Origin: Acanthochlamys bracteata
Lineage: Eukaryota > Streptophyta > Magnoliopsida > Pandanales > Velloziaceae
DNA length: 64,000 bases
Assembly (NCBI GenBank): GCA_019914995.1
Contig: CM034126.1
Coordinates: 14,823,001 to 14,887,000, forward strand
Reading direction: 5' to 3'
Made by a program: the position numbers and the translations under genes. Of the stretch, positions 41,876 to 54,339 are shown piece after piece; within the stretch, counting starts at the first letter, position 1; every line of letters starts with the position of its first letter. The notes under the pieces were generated by a model, which had not been told where the DNA came from, ran no database searches, and saw nothing but the letters and a program-made list of their open reading frames with translations.

Positions 41876-42483
41876 GTTACTTGCGTTGCGTTCCCAATTT
41901 TGACCTTTAACTTGTATTAGTTTTAAATGAACTGCTGTTCACCGAACTGCGAATGGTGTCAACAGTTATCATGTATAAAAAGCGACACACTAGATGTTTT
42001 TAGAAATGCTATGCCTCAGGTGGAACTTTAAACAATTGAATTCAAAAGAAGTAATGGACATTTTACAACATAAGGAGATTATGCAAACGCTCAGGTGAAA
42101 ATGCAGTACCTTTGGTGCATAACAGCAGTCCGGCTAGGAGTAATAGAGGGCTCCATGAAACGTTACTTAATCAAACCAGCAGCTACACCATGCAAGAAAA
42201 AGGAAAAGGGCTCAGAATATGGTATTTAAAAGAATAAACAAACGGAAAAAGGACAGCATAAGTATAGAGTGCTGCGAGCAAACATCTGTACAGCCAAAGA
42301 AAAAGTAAAATCTTCCAGTTGTAAGTATACAAAACTGAAAGGCGCACAGCTAAGATGTTAACTTTTGAAGAGACTAGTAAAAACATTCTTATGCCTACAT
42401 ATAGGGGCAGTTTGCATCCTTGTATCCACAGATACTATACATGGCTTCCCTGAGTCAGACGAGAGTTATTCTTAACAAAGTAA

Positions 42484-45400
42484 TTAGAAAAAAGCATCAA
42501 TCATCAACTTTCTTTTAGGAGGTGATTTCTCAATTATCTGCTTCTGCAAGTTCATGAAGTTTGAACCCTTATTTGCAAACAGTCTTCTGAGGTTTAAGAC
42601 TGAAAGCTCACTGAAGCTTGCAATGGCAAAATCAGCCTGTACCGACTCATAACTGTGAAATATAGCAATATGATATCGTGCAGGTATACATGGAAAACAA
42701 CAGTACATAATGGCACTAGTAATATGGTCCTAATTTGAAAAAAGATTTGACCTATCCAGCAAGGTACCGTTTCCTCAAATTCAAAAGAATTGCTAAATTC
42801 AATCCATTGTAAGCACAAGTTTGGGTGATACAGTCAAATAATGATTGCATATTTCACTAGTTTATAGGTAACAGTGATGGAAGCATGAAAAGATAAAGCA
42901 AGCTCTTTTGAAGTAACAAAATTGTAGATACGCCGGATGAGCACCAACGAGAGCCACTGCCATCATTGTACAGTTGTGAGCAGTAATTCCTCTAGGATCA
43001 TCCTCAAAAACCACACACTTTGCAGGTTTGCGGTTCAACTGGTAAAAAAATACAAAAAGAAGTTATCAAGTCAAATGAATTGGCATATCCAATGCTGTAT
43101 GGGGAATCCTGAAACATAAGAGTTATAGGTCAAATAGTTATCGTGATTAAAAGTTTTGCAACTACTCATTCAACTATAACACAAAGGTAGAAATGACATC
43201 CACTGCAATATGAAGAGAACAGTAAATTCGCATGCTTTTAGGAGCTCGCTATACAGAGTGATATACCTCAAAGTTATTCATTAAGGAACATCAGACCAAC
43301 TCTCTCTACAATTAACTGCACCTTTTGATCCCAAGGTAATACTTTTGAAGTCTTCACAGCTAATAGCATAAATATTATCAATTCAGAAATAAATTCCGGA
43401 CCTACCTCAATAAGAATTGGCAAAAGAAAAGAAAGGTCATGCACATTCTAGCCAACTTTTAAGTTGAGAGTTATTGTCAATTTAGTTTGGAATATCATCA
43501 AAATGTCATAGAATCGCTTTAACACAATGGTGCATAAGGTGTTGCTTTGGTATAACTTATACAACCGAAAATCCACTCAAGATGTTAGACGAGTTGATGG
43601 TGTAACCAGTAATCACAGTTAGGTTCAGGCAGGCGCAATAATAACACCATTTATGGAAGTACTTCTCCAATATATGTTTGTAAGATGGTGTCTCACTGCA
43701 ATGGTGACTCGCATTGAATGTGGTGCAGCAGTACAGGGAATGTGTAAGCCTGATATTATGATATAAATCTTCAAACTACAAGAGTAAAGGAAGTTATGTC
43801 AGCGACCCTGATACTATGATATCCTAGAAAGAGAAAAAAAAAAACATAAACTCTCGATTCACCCTTTCTTAATAACCTATAACAAACCTGAGTCTGCCAA
43901 TACACCATTTGTATAGAGTGATTTATTCAATTATAAAAAATGAAAGACCATGTCAACCAACAGCAAGGAATACATCCCACAAACTCTATTAGATACTTGT
44001 GTGTGTGATCCTAATTTTGTTTAATAAAAGACAAACTCAAAGTTGCTGAACAATTATTATTACAGTTGATAAATGTGAAGTTGTAATCACTCAAATTCAG
44101 CATCATTGAATGCTAGTCTATAGCTATACATAATTCGCACTTGCAACAAGATACAACATTACCTATGTGTAGAAGATGCACAGACCTAATTGGTATACCA
44201 ACATAATGAAGTTAAACTAATAACATCGACCGAACCACAATATTGTTTGAAATAGCACCTCCATGAGGATGTTACAATCCATGCAAGGAGGAAGTCCACT
44301 CCTAAATGTAGTCTCCTTACACCTACTTTGCTTCGAGACACTCGGTTTTGAATCTATATTTTCGTCAGTAAGAGGACCCTTCCAGGAAAACTTTCTCTCC
44401 CCTTAACAACCTCCAGGGATGATAGAAGCCTTTAGAGCATTACAAAATTGCAATACTAGTTCAGATCTTCTATCCACTTTGGTCATGAAAGGCATGAATC
44501 ACGAAATTGACAATTGCTCTAATATATATTTCATGAAAGAAAAATCTATAAAGAAAAAGAAAAGCTATAGACGAGGAAAACATGGAAAGCACTTGCAGAT
44601 ACCAGCTAGATATGATTCTGTAGAAGCTTGACTAGAGGACTAAGCAAAATGGATGAAAACATGTTTTTGCACAGAAGTTTAACGAACCGAAAAATCCATT
44701 CTCAATCCGTTTCCAAGTTTCGCAAAACAGCTGGGGATCAATACATCGCTCGAAAATATTCAGATTAACAAGTCCAAAAAATTTATAATAATCAGCAAAA
44801 CAAATAGATTAAAACATGAGTTTCGCTAAAAAACTATAGTTGTCAGAACCGGAACCGACATCGAATCGAAAAACTGTTCAATTCACGGTATTCAGATTGA
44901 CCCGACAGGTATATGTGCAAAAATAGATGGGCCAAGTTAATAGCCTGGGCCAGGCTGGCCCGGGTCGGACCAGCCCATTCCGATTTCATTTCACACGACC
45001 CAGCCTAGCCCGGCCCATTTATCTGATTTATATTTTTATTTTATACAAAAAATAGAATTAAAAAATTAATTTCAAAATAAAAAATAAAAAATAAATATTT
45101 TTATTATTAAAATTTATTTTTAGTAATATAAAAATATTTTTTAATTAAAATTTGACCTAGTCAATAGTCAATGTTAATATGATCAACAATCAATATTGAT
45201 CGGTCAATATAAACAGTACCAGGGCGGACCGACTATGTCGGCCCGTCCTGCCCGTAGGATCAGGTCAGGCAGGTCTGGTCCTGTTACTGCTCATCAGGCC
45301 GAGCGGGCCAATGGTCGAGTCTACTGACCGGGCCGCGTGTCGGCCCGCTTAACCTAATTCATTTTTATATTTTTACCATCGGATTAATAATATTAAAATA

Positions 45401-48133
45401 TTTTTAATTAATAATAACAATCACAGTAAAAAATTTACTGCTATTATGACACTAGAAACAGTAATAGCAATAACAATCACAGTAAAAAATTAAAATATTT
45501 TTATTATAATATTACTATCTACAATAACAATAATAATAATTACAAAAATTAAAATTAAAATATTACAACCATGCCATTACTATCACCAACAATAATAATA
45601 ATAACAAAAATTTATAATAAAAAATATTTAAATAAATTAGGAGATTAGAAGACGATAAAATTATAAAATAGATAAATCATAAAAGAGATATAACCTACTT
45701 TTTTAAGATATACATATTTAAGTCTCAATATTTTACAATATAAAATTTTAAAACTTATTAATAATTGATATTTACAAATAAGATATAATCAATTATATTT
45801 ATACATTATCAAATCCAAATATAAAATCTAAACTATATATTATTTTTTAACATAGAGCTATTAATAATTATTTTTGCATTAAATATATCATTAATTTAAA
45901 ATTTTTAATTATTTTTTTAAAATTTTATTCAATCCGGTTTTATCCGTATCGATGGATTGATCGGGTTGAAGCGGTCAAAATGAATCGAAGCGGGTCGAAA
46001 ATGATTAATTGCATAGACAGTTTTTTTATAAATTCAGACTGGTTTACCGTTCGGGTCAACGGTTTTCGAATCGACTCGGACGGTTCGGTCCCGATCTGAC
46101 AACAATGTGAAAAACAACTGATTTAAGAATTAAATTTTAAAATAAATATTTGTTTTGATTTACATTCTTATCGAAGTGAAATCAGTAAAGCAAGTTTAAG
46201 CGTCCACCAACCTTCAGTGCAGTCGAAAGGTCTCTGTGAACTATTGATTCCTCATCCTCCTCGATCACAATAGCCTAGAATTATTACTAATAAATACAAC
46301 TTAGATCTTAAAAGAAGAAAAACCAATATGTTTATATTAATATATGCTTTACTTGGAAATATTTAGCTAGTCGTCCCATCCTCTCCAGAGCGTCGACCAT
46401 ATATCTCCAATCAACATATGAAACAACAGCACAAGGGCTGCCAGCAAATAGAGAATGTGAGCCATTCTTTCAAGCCATTGACGGACGGGGGGAGGCGTGG
46501 GGTTGGTTTCAAGCTGAAACAAAAAGCATGTTGTGCAAACAAATGATGAAACAATAGCGAGGACAATCACAAACCAAAATGCGATAGAAACCTTGACAAG
46601 ATTGTCATAATACAACTGAGAAAGCCGTGAGTGCAATCTTTCTAGCTCAATATCCATTTTCTCCCAACCTAGAACCTAATAAAAAAGGAAAGAATGACGC
46701 AAGTCATGTAACTGAAGGCAATGTAAAAATCAATGGTGCATGATTGACAATTTTGAAACTCAACAGATACACCTGCATAGTCTAGGGATGTCCACAGTAG
46801 AGATAAACCCAGATGTTTAAAAGTTATAAATAAACATCATAGAGAGTTAAACTTCTATGTATTATGTAGCTTCTTGTAAGTCAAAGCTATCTTATACTGA
46901 TATATGTAAAACTTAATGTCTACCACAGTAAGTTTAACTCTTCACAAATATGTAGTAGCTTAGTCAAAGACGAACTTTACTCCAGCCCCTATAGACTAGC
47001 ACATAAAAAACTCGAACACATACAAACTTGCTCAAGCGCTATAGCACATATTTAAAAACCTTTTATAGGATGTAATCTAACGACTATAGACTTTTACTAT
47101 TAACACCATGCTAAAATCACAACATAATCTAAGACAGTACATAGATAACATGCCAGTTCAAGTTGAGGCGATGTTATTACATGATTTTATTATTTGAAAG
47201 GGAAGGTATCATCTAATTGCTTGTTTTCAATCAACTCCGAAGACAATTTCTCCACAAGTTAGATCTTTCAAGGAATAAGCTTGCGAACATATTTCCGAAA
47301 TCTAAATGGACGACTGACCTGACTAGATAGGACACAAAGAATATTTTCAGGGGAAGTATTTACCTTATGTATGACATGATCTGCAGCTGTCTGAAGCAGG
47401 AGCGTCTTCATATGAGCACTGTTTGGAATATCCTTTCCTAGCTTACAACCAATTTCAGAAGTCACAAAAATACTACAATCAATACTTGTATAGTTCAGGA
47501 ATCCACAGGAATAAGTAGAAGCGGAACTGGAGCTATCAGCAAACACTTGAGCCAACAAATATGCATGAAAAGGTAAGTGCAATCGATGTGGAATCCCATC
47601 TTTGCAGCAGAGTCAAATCTCCTTAAGATAGTTGTAAATGCTCCAAAAAACTTCTTCTAAGTTTTAGAGAACTACAAGCAGGTAAATGTGGGGCGAACAA
47701 AAAATGTCTCTAAATAAAAAGAGGACCAGCTGACTGGAGTAGCCGAACCAGAAAGCATAAATACGATTGACGATGTAATCATCAATGCAATAAGCATACA
47801 GAGAGCGAAGATGCCACGCTAAGGCAAAAGTTCCATAGCTTACCTTTTTCTATGGCAAGCTGGCTCCAGGCATCCAACTTCAATGAGCGAGTATCAACGA
47901 CAACATTGTCCCAAGAGAACACAAGACCAAAAGCATTGTCAGGTTTCATTGCTTGATGTATCCTCTGTAAAAAGCATTCTCGCAGCCTATCACTCAAATA
48001 AAAAACATAAACCGACTTACAAATTAAATACGGGAAATGAACAATCAAACCAAAGACCTACCTCTGCTGCAGCTGCATCTGGTGTTGGAACCACACATAC
48101 ATACAAAGGCGTACTGAAACCCCGGGGGAGCAT
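42484..48133 (-). pseudogene. HAD-like hydrolase gene, apparently inactivated by frameshifts
   Basis: Plant member of the haloacid-dehalogenase-like superfamily. Exons: 48062-48133, 47844-47964, 47364-47437, 46592-46675, 46353-46513, 46212-46274, 42932-43038, 42484-42652. The start MLPRGFSTPLYVCVVPTPDA has an in-frame stop upstream. Recognisable blocks are GLVFSWDNVVVDTRSLKLDAW (motif I region), KDIPNSAHMKTLLLQTAADH, ELERLHSRLSQLYYDNLVK, PCAVVSYVDWRYMVDALERMG, KCVVFEDDPRGITAHNCTMM with GAHPAY (motif IV region), and the C-terminus SELSVLNLRRLFANKGSNF to DAFF. Exon 5 is 161 nt and needs two frame changes: frame 0 on entry, +1 at GLKEWL, +2 at PCAVVS. Read plainly, translation stops at 46367-46369, giving about 165 aa without motif IV. 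All other junctions keep frame. A Copia element lies 26 bp upstream of the ATG. Sequencing error in exon 5 is the alternative to true decay. Confidence 0.75.
44840..46102. mobile_element. Non-autonomous TIR DNA transposon in the HAD intron
   Basis: A 1263-bp segment with long, diverged terminal inverted repeats. The left end reads TTGTCAGAACCGGAACCGAC and the reverse complement of the right end reads TTGTCAGATCGGGACCGAAC. The similarity continues inward through cgaatcgaaaaac and acggta for about 60 bp. Inside there are GC-rich blocks (44930-45015 and 45225-45350) with repeated gcccgg and ggcccg words, set in AT-rich DNA without a transposase frame. The layout suggests a hAT-like or Mutator-like non-autonomous element. 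I could not find a clear target duplication, so the superfamily is open. Confidence 0.6.
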
Positions 48134-48164
48134 GACCCGAAGGCGACGACATTACCGTTCAATT

Positions 48165-48706
48165 TGTTAGATTTGTAAAGTAATATGTAAATTAGTGATT
48201 AAAAAATTAAATATGCATTCATGTTGGAATGCTAAAGGATTAAGGAAGATAAAACACCACCCATGAAGTTGGAAGGTTAAAAAAGTTGAAGAGTCTAATG
48301 AAAGATGGAAAGCCAAATGACTCAATTAATAGGAAGATTGAATGATAAAGGTTTGGAAATTCAAGAGTCTTTTTGGCACACTATATATATGAACAAGAAG
48401 TATTTGTTTGAAGCATCAATCACACCATTCACAATATCAAGTGTGAGAGATAGAAGTAAAATATTTTATTTAGAAGTTCTACTTAAAGTGTAATATAAGA
48501 ATTTGTAATTGCTTTGAGTTAGTGATTTCTTTGAAGGCTAGTTTATCTTTCCGTAAAATTTTTTTCATTTTTTCCTACGTAAATCTCTTGTATTTATGTT
48601 TGTTTTGCTCTTTTTTCAATTCTTATATTGTTTACGCAAGATCCTTTAGTGTGTTTATATTTTCGCTGCATCTATCGACAATCGAACACATTCGCTATTT
48701 CTAACA
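48165..48706 (+). repeat. 5' LTR of the Copia element
   Basis: 542 bp starting TGTTAG and ending CTAACA (TG...CA). A TATA-like cactatatatatgaa lies near 48378-48392, as expected for an LTR promoter. Same length as the 3' LTR. Confidence 0.92.
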
Positions 48707-48708
48707 AG

Positions 48709-48721
48709 TGGCAACAGAGTC
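48709..48721 (+). other. Primer-binding site of the Copia element
   Basis: TGGCAACAGAGTC two bases after the 5' LTR. It is a decayed form of the TGGTATCAGAGC site that pairs with initiator Met-tRNA in plant Copia elements. Confidence 0.75.
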
Positions 48722-48735
48722 ATTAGTTTGTTGCG

Positions 48736-51700
48736 ATGGCTAGCAAGTACGAGATTGAGAAGTTCAATGGGAGTAACTACACATTGTGGAGAGCAAGACT
48801 ATTGACGGTTCTTGCAAAGGAGAACTGTTTGGGAGCATTAGAGAATCAGCCAAGTGATCTTACAGAGGAAAGATGGCAGAAAATTGGCGAAATGCATTGA
48901 CACACATTCATCTTATTTTGGCCGATGATATCTTCCTTAGTGTACTGGAGAAGAAGATCGCAAAGGAGGTATGGGAGGAGTTGGAAAAGACTTATGCTAA
49001 AAAGTCACTGCAACATGCCATTTTCTTAATAAAAAAGATGTATTCTCTACGCATGTTGGACTCAGCTTCTGCTTCAGGGCACTTGGGTTCATTGGAGGCT
49101 TTGTTTTATCAATTGACAACGTTGGAAAGAAGATAGAGACCAATGAACGTACATTGATCCTTCTACAAAGCTTTTCCGATTCCTATGACCAGGTAGTGAT
49201 CAACCTCACTAGTACGACTGATATAGATTTTCTTATTTATGATGAGATAGCAGCAGCTGTTCTTGAGGAAAAAGGTCGCCGCAAACACAAATAAGAGATT
49301 GTACCTGATGGGCACCAAGCTGAAGCCTTATTGATTGCACAAGATAATTTGGGTAAGAAACGGATATTCAATAACGGCTCTGGACAGAAGAAAAATAAAC
49401 GATAGGTGAAGTGTTATGCCTGTGAAAAGTTTGGACATTTCAAAGGAGAATGTAAGACAATGACAAATAAGGTTGGAGGTACGGATCCCTCGAAGTGGCT
49501 TGCTTGTATGGCGTACAACTCTGATGATGGTGATGCTCTAATGGGAGAGACGGTGGTTGCGTCCAAACTCTCAAATGACTGGATCTTGGACTCGAGAGCA
49601 TCCTGACATATGACTTTTAGAAGATATTTGTTTCATCACTATCAAGTTATATCTGGAGGTGTCGTGCGGATGGAAAATGGACAAGTTCTTCAAGTTGCTG
49701 GAGTCGGTTCCATCAAGCTTAGAGCAAATGATGGAAGGGTATGCATTATCAATAATGTACGTCATGTACTTGATCTTACAAAGAATTTGTTGTCTTTAGA
49801 ACAACTAGATGACATAGGCTGCGAGACTCATATTGAAAGCGGCATTATGGAGGTCATTAAAGACGGGCAGAAGATCTTGGAAGCTGAAAAGATTGACTCA
49901 AATTTATATAAGGTGCGTGGGGTGACACTGACGTATGAAGAAGTTTGTGTTGCATCAAGCAACATTGAGGATATCACGCGAGTGTGGCACTTGAAACTAG
50001 GGCATATTTCGGAACGTGGTTTGAAGATCCTCAGTGATCAGAAGCTCCTATAAGGATTATTCGATGTAAAGTTACCATTCTGCGAGGAATATTCACCGAT
50101 AAGACGCACCGGGTAAAGTTTAGGAGATCAGTTTTCAGAGCCAAAGATAAACTTGATTAGTTCATTCGGATGTGTGGGAGTCACCGCAACTATCTCTTAA
50201 TGGTGCTAAATATTTTGTTTCATTTATTGATGATTTTTTCAGGAGAAGTTGAGTGTTCCCAATCCGAAGGAAGTCCGAAGTCTTTAAGGTGTTCAAGTTC
50301 TTCAAAGGCCGGGGTGAAACTTGATTTCAGCAGCAGGATCAAGTGCCTTAGATCGGACAATGGTGGAGAATACAACAGTGCGGAATTTGTTACTCTCTTG
50401 GCACAAGAAGGGATAAAAAAGCAGTCAACGGTGGCTTAAACGCCTTAGCAGAATAGAGTAGCTGAACGATTAAATCGAACACTAATTGAGCGGGTACGTG
50501 CTATGCTATAAGGGGCTGATCTGCCACATAGTTTTCGGGCAGAAGCAGTCAAGACTGCTTGTTATGTGTTGAATCGTATTCCTTCTACTGTTATTGATTT
50601 GAAAACTCCAATGAAATTGTAGACTGGTGCCACTATTGATTATTCTCGTCTATATATTTTTGGTTGTCCGGTGTATGTGATGTATAATGCTAAAAAAAAA
50701 ATCAAACTGGATTCAAAGTCTAGAAGATGCCTATTCTTGGAATATGCTAAAAATGTTTTGGGTATCATTTATGGGATCCTACTGTCCATAAAGTTATCTT
50801 TAGCAGGGATGCCATTTTTGCGGAGGACCAGTTGTAAAGAGTGAGTGATGGCGATGATGTAAGGGAGAAAAAGGCATCACTCCTAGTGATGACCACATCG
50901 GTACTGGAGGAGAATGATGAGAAGACGATTCTATTCTGGAGCCTATACTAGCGGATGAGCATATAGAAAAGAATGGAGTTTCCAAACCTATGTCCCTTAG
51001 GCGTTCAACTCGTAAGAAAAAAACACCTAGAGGTATGAGGACTATTATATGGAGTCACCTAAATCTGTATATTGCTTATTCACAGAAGAATAGCCATTTT
51101 CTTTCAAAGAAGCATTGGCGAGTCCAGATGCATCTCTGTGGATGGAAGCTACGCAGAAAAAGCTTGAGGTACTTCATAAAAATAGAACATATGAGTTGGT
51201 ACCTCTGCCCCAAAGTCGTAAGGCTATTGGAAATAAATAGGTCTACAAAATCAAGCGAGGCAACAATGATCAAGTAGAACGGTATCGTGCTCGGCTGGTG
51301 GTGAAAGACTACGCATAGAAGGAAGGGATCGATTTTAACGAGATCGTCTCTCCAATGATACGTTTAACAATAATTCGTGTGGTCTTAGCACTGTGTGCAT
51401 CATCGGATCTCCATCTTGAACAGCTCGATGTGAAGACGACGTTCTTACACGGAGAGCTCGAAGAGGAGATATATATGGTCCAGCCAGAAGGCTTTGCCGT
51501 GAAAGACAGGGAGGATCTGGTTTGTCGGTTGGCTAAATCTCTTTATGGGCTTAAGCAAGCATCGCGGTGTTGGTATAAGAGTTTTGATTTTTATATCGGG
51601 AGCCTTGAATACAGCAAGCTTGTATCAGACTCTTGTGTGTACATTAAGAGATTTGAAAGAGGTGAGTTTGTCATCTTGCTCGATGTGGATGATATGCTTG

Positions 51701-52711
51701 TAGCAGGTCCAAACATGGATCGTATTCAATAATTGAAGGCTCAACTGGCTAGTGAATTCGATACCAAAGAATAGGGGCCGGCAAACAGAATTCTACGGAT
51801 GCAAATATGGCGAGATAGAGGCAACAGAGAGATTCGGCTGTCTCAGGCTAGCTATCTGAGGAAAGTGTTGGAGCGGTTCAACATGTATGGTGGTAAGCCG
51901 ATGTCTACCCCACTCTCTATTAGTCTCAAACTATCCTATTTGTTATCTCCTAACCAGGAGCAAGAGAGGATAGAGATGTCTTAGGTACCATATTCATCAG
52001 CAGTGGGAAGCCTAATGTATGCCATGATTTGCACTCGGCCTGACATTGACATGCAGTAGGAGTGGTAAGTAGATTCATGACATTTCCTGGTATTGAGCAT
52101 TGGAAGGCGGTAAAAAGGATCCTTCGGTATGTGAAAGAAATCTTAAATGTTGTCTTGTGTTATAGAGAATTTAACTTTGTTGTCAAACCGTTTGTTGATG
52201 CAGATTACATAGGTGATTTGGATAGAAGAAAATTCACCTCTGGTTATGTGTTTATTTTTACAGATGGTATTGTCAGTTGGTGCTCTAAGCTACAGTACGT
52301 GGTAGTTCTGTCTACAACGGAAGCTGAGTATATAGTAGCAACACATGCATGTAAGGAAGGGGTCTGGATAAAGAGATTGTTGGAAGAACTTGGGCAAAAA
52401 TATGAGACTCTATCTCTATTTTGTGATAGCCTAATGCGTTGTATCTTGCAAAAAATCCAGCACTTCATTCCAGAACAAAACACATAGATATTCAGTTTAT
52501 TATGTACAGGAGGTGATTTTCAGTGGGAGCATTGATATGCTCAAGATTTCTACCAAAAAGAACCCAGCGGATGCCTTAATTAAGGTGGTAACTCATGACA
52601 AGTTTTTCTTTTGTAGATCTCTGTATGAAATCACAATAGAGAACAGTATTGGATGTGACAAGAAAGCCGAAAGAAAATCACTTCAAGATAGCAATAGAAC
52701 CGATGAAAGAT
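48736..52711 (+). pseudogene. Copia gag-pol remnants
   Basis: A gag start, MASKYEIEKFNGSNY, lies at 48736. A gag zinc knuckle of the form CX2CX4HX4C (CYACEKFGHFKGEC) lies about 49409-49455. The protease site reads WILDSRAS at 49580-49606, where the family has DSGAS, so the catalytic triad is altered. The integrase N-terminus (VWHLKLGHISERGLKIL) is at 49983-50035. Reverse-transcriptase blocks lie at 51415-51730 (EQLDVKTTFLHGELEEEIYM, SLYGLKQASRCWYK, and LDVDDML in place of YVDDM). RNase H blocks lie at 52190-52420 (ADYIGDLDRRKFTSGY, LSTTEAEY). In-frame stops and shifts separate these parts. It cannot make a complete polyprotein. Confidence 0.88.
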
Positions 52712-52869
52712 AGGCAATGGTATGAGGTAAAGGAAGTCAGCTAGCATGCGTGCTAGCCCTGCTCCTTTCAGTCGTATATATTTTCAGTGTTATCGAATTT
52801 TGACACTTACGTTTCTGTTTCTTATTATTCTTGGATTGCAATTTACAAAGTGTCTTTAAGTGAGAGATT

Positions 52870-53411
52870 TGTTAGACATTGTAAAGCACTATGTAAATTA
52901 GTGGTTAACAAATTAAATATACATTCATGTTGGAATGCTAAAGGATTAAGGAAGATAAAACAACACCCATGAAGTTGAAAGATTAAAAAAGTTGAAGCAT
53001 CTAATGGAAGATGGAAAGCCAAATGACTCAATTAATAAGAAGATTGGATGACAAATGTTTAAAAATTTAAGAGTCTTTTTGGCACACTATATATATGAAT
53101 AAGAAGTATTTGTTTGAAGAATCAATCACGCCATTCACAACATCAAGTGTGAGAGATAGAAGTAAAATATTATACTTAGAAGTTTTACTTAAAGTGTAAT
53201 ATAAGAGTTTGTAATTGTTTTGAGTTAGTAATTTTTCTGAAGACTAGTTTGTTTTTTCGTAGGATTTTTTTTATTTTTTTCAAAATAAATTTTTTGTCTT
53301 TGTATTTGTTTTGTCTTTTCTCAATTATCATATTGCTTACGCAAGATTTTTTAGTATATTTATATTTTTGCTGGGTCTATCGATAACCGAACGCACTCGC
53401 TATTTCTAACG
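52870..53411 (+). repeat. 3' LTR of the Copia element
   Basis: 542 bp starting TGTTAG; the terminal A is replaced by G (CTAACG). It is immediately followed by the CAATT target duplication. The purine-rich aagtgagagatt just before it is a weak polypurine tract. Confidence 0.92.
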
Positions 53412-53416
53412 CAATT

Positions 53417-54339
53417 GATATCCAAATTAGATACACTATACTATGTAGTATGCTGTTATGGAAAAGGGGGTGGAAAATGGAAAAAAGATCTGGTCGGCTG
53501 ATTTGATAACTAGAGCAGAAGCAGGCAGGCGGGCAGATGCCAGAGAAGACGGAGAAGGATTGACACACCCGGGCATTTTAATCAGCTGACCCATAACGGC
53601 ACGGCCCTCCAGTTGTTGTTTTTTAAAGTTTTCTTCCCTCCAACGGAGAATAACTTAGAAAACGAAAAGGAATCGTCTTCTTTCTTTTTCACTTTTTACT
53701 TGTGTTCAGCCACGATGGATGCTGAGCTGTAGTGTAGTGACCACAAATGACTCAGATATCAAAATTTCAATTTGTTTGTTACTGCAAGTAGCCAGTCGAT
53801 GGATGGAAGAGGGGGAAAAGGAGGGAGTCAAAAGCAGAGGATGTGGAAGGAGTGGCGGACCAATTTAGCCGCACCACCGCCTCAATAACAAACAATGGAA
53901 CCAGCGACCTCCACGACCCTTCCAGTTCATCAATCTCGATTGCAGCCATACAATTACCATCGTTTTTATTATTATCAATTAATCCATTTCTACTTTAGTC
54001 GATAGCAGCAGATATTTAGCTAGATAGAAGAAGACATTTAATATAATGACACATTACATTATTGAGTAAATTAATATATCTAATTATATTAATGTGAGAA
54101 TTTTCGTAATTGCAATTTCGGTACAGCGATAAATGCTCCTGGTCCATAAAGACCTGAACCCTCGCCCGCCTGCTTTTATTTAACTCGTCCGCTTCCCTTC
54201 TTTTGTTCTTCTTATTAGGTTCCCTTCCTCGCCGCCATCCCTCCTCCTCTGTCCTGCTTCTCTTGTTCCCATTCTTCTTCCACAAGATTATTAATTAATT
54301 CATCTGAAGAAGCAAAAGCAGCAGAAGGAAGAAGCACCG
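53417..54339. other. Displaced HAD leader/promoter and PDX1 promoter
   Basis: Reading leftward, 53417 to about 53570 is the sequence that originally preceded the HAD start codon before the Copia insertion; it is pyrimidine-rich in that direction and is probably the old 5'UTR. Reading rightward, about 53700-54339 is the upstream region of PDX1, with a purine-rich leader (gaagaagcaaaagcagcagaa) just before its ATG. The two genes are divergent. No other gene is seen. Confidence 0.5.

Larger units (their letters stand above)
48160..53416 (+). mobile_element. Ty1/Copia LTR retrotransposon, degenerate
   Basis: The element is 48165-53411 (5247 bp), bounded by a perfect 5-bp target duplication, CAATT, at 48160-48164 and 53412-53416. 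Two 542-bp LTRs enclose gag, protease, integrase, reverse transcriptase and RNase H in the Copia order (integrase before reverse transcriptase). The coding part is broken by many stops and frameshifts. The two LTRs differ at roughly one site in nine or ten by eye, so the insertion is old. It lies in the 5' leader of the minus-strand HAD gene, in opposite orientation. Confidence 0.93.

Noticed and set aside
46367-46657. Open frame of 96 codons with a hydrophobic segment that looks like a small membrane protein
   Set aside because: It is HAD exon 4, a stop-free 78-bp intron read through, and the out-of-frame part of exon 5. The HAD family sequence explains both ends.
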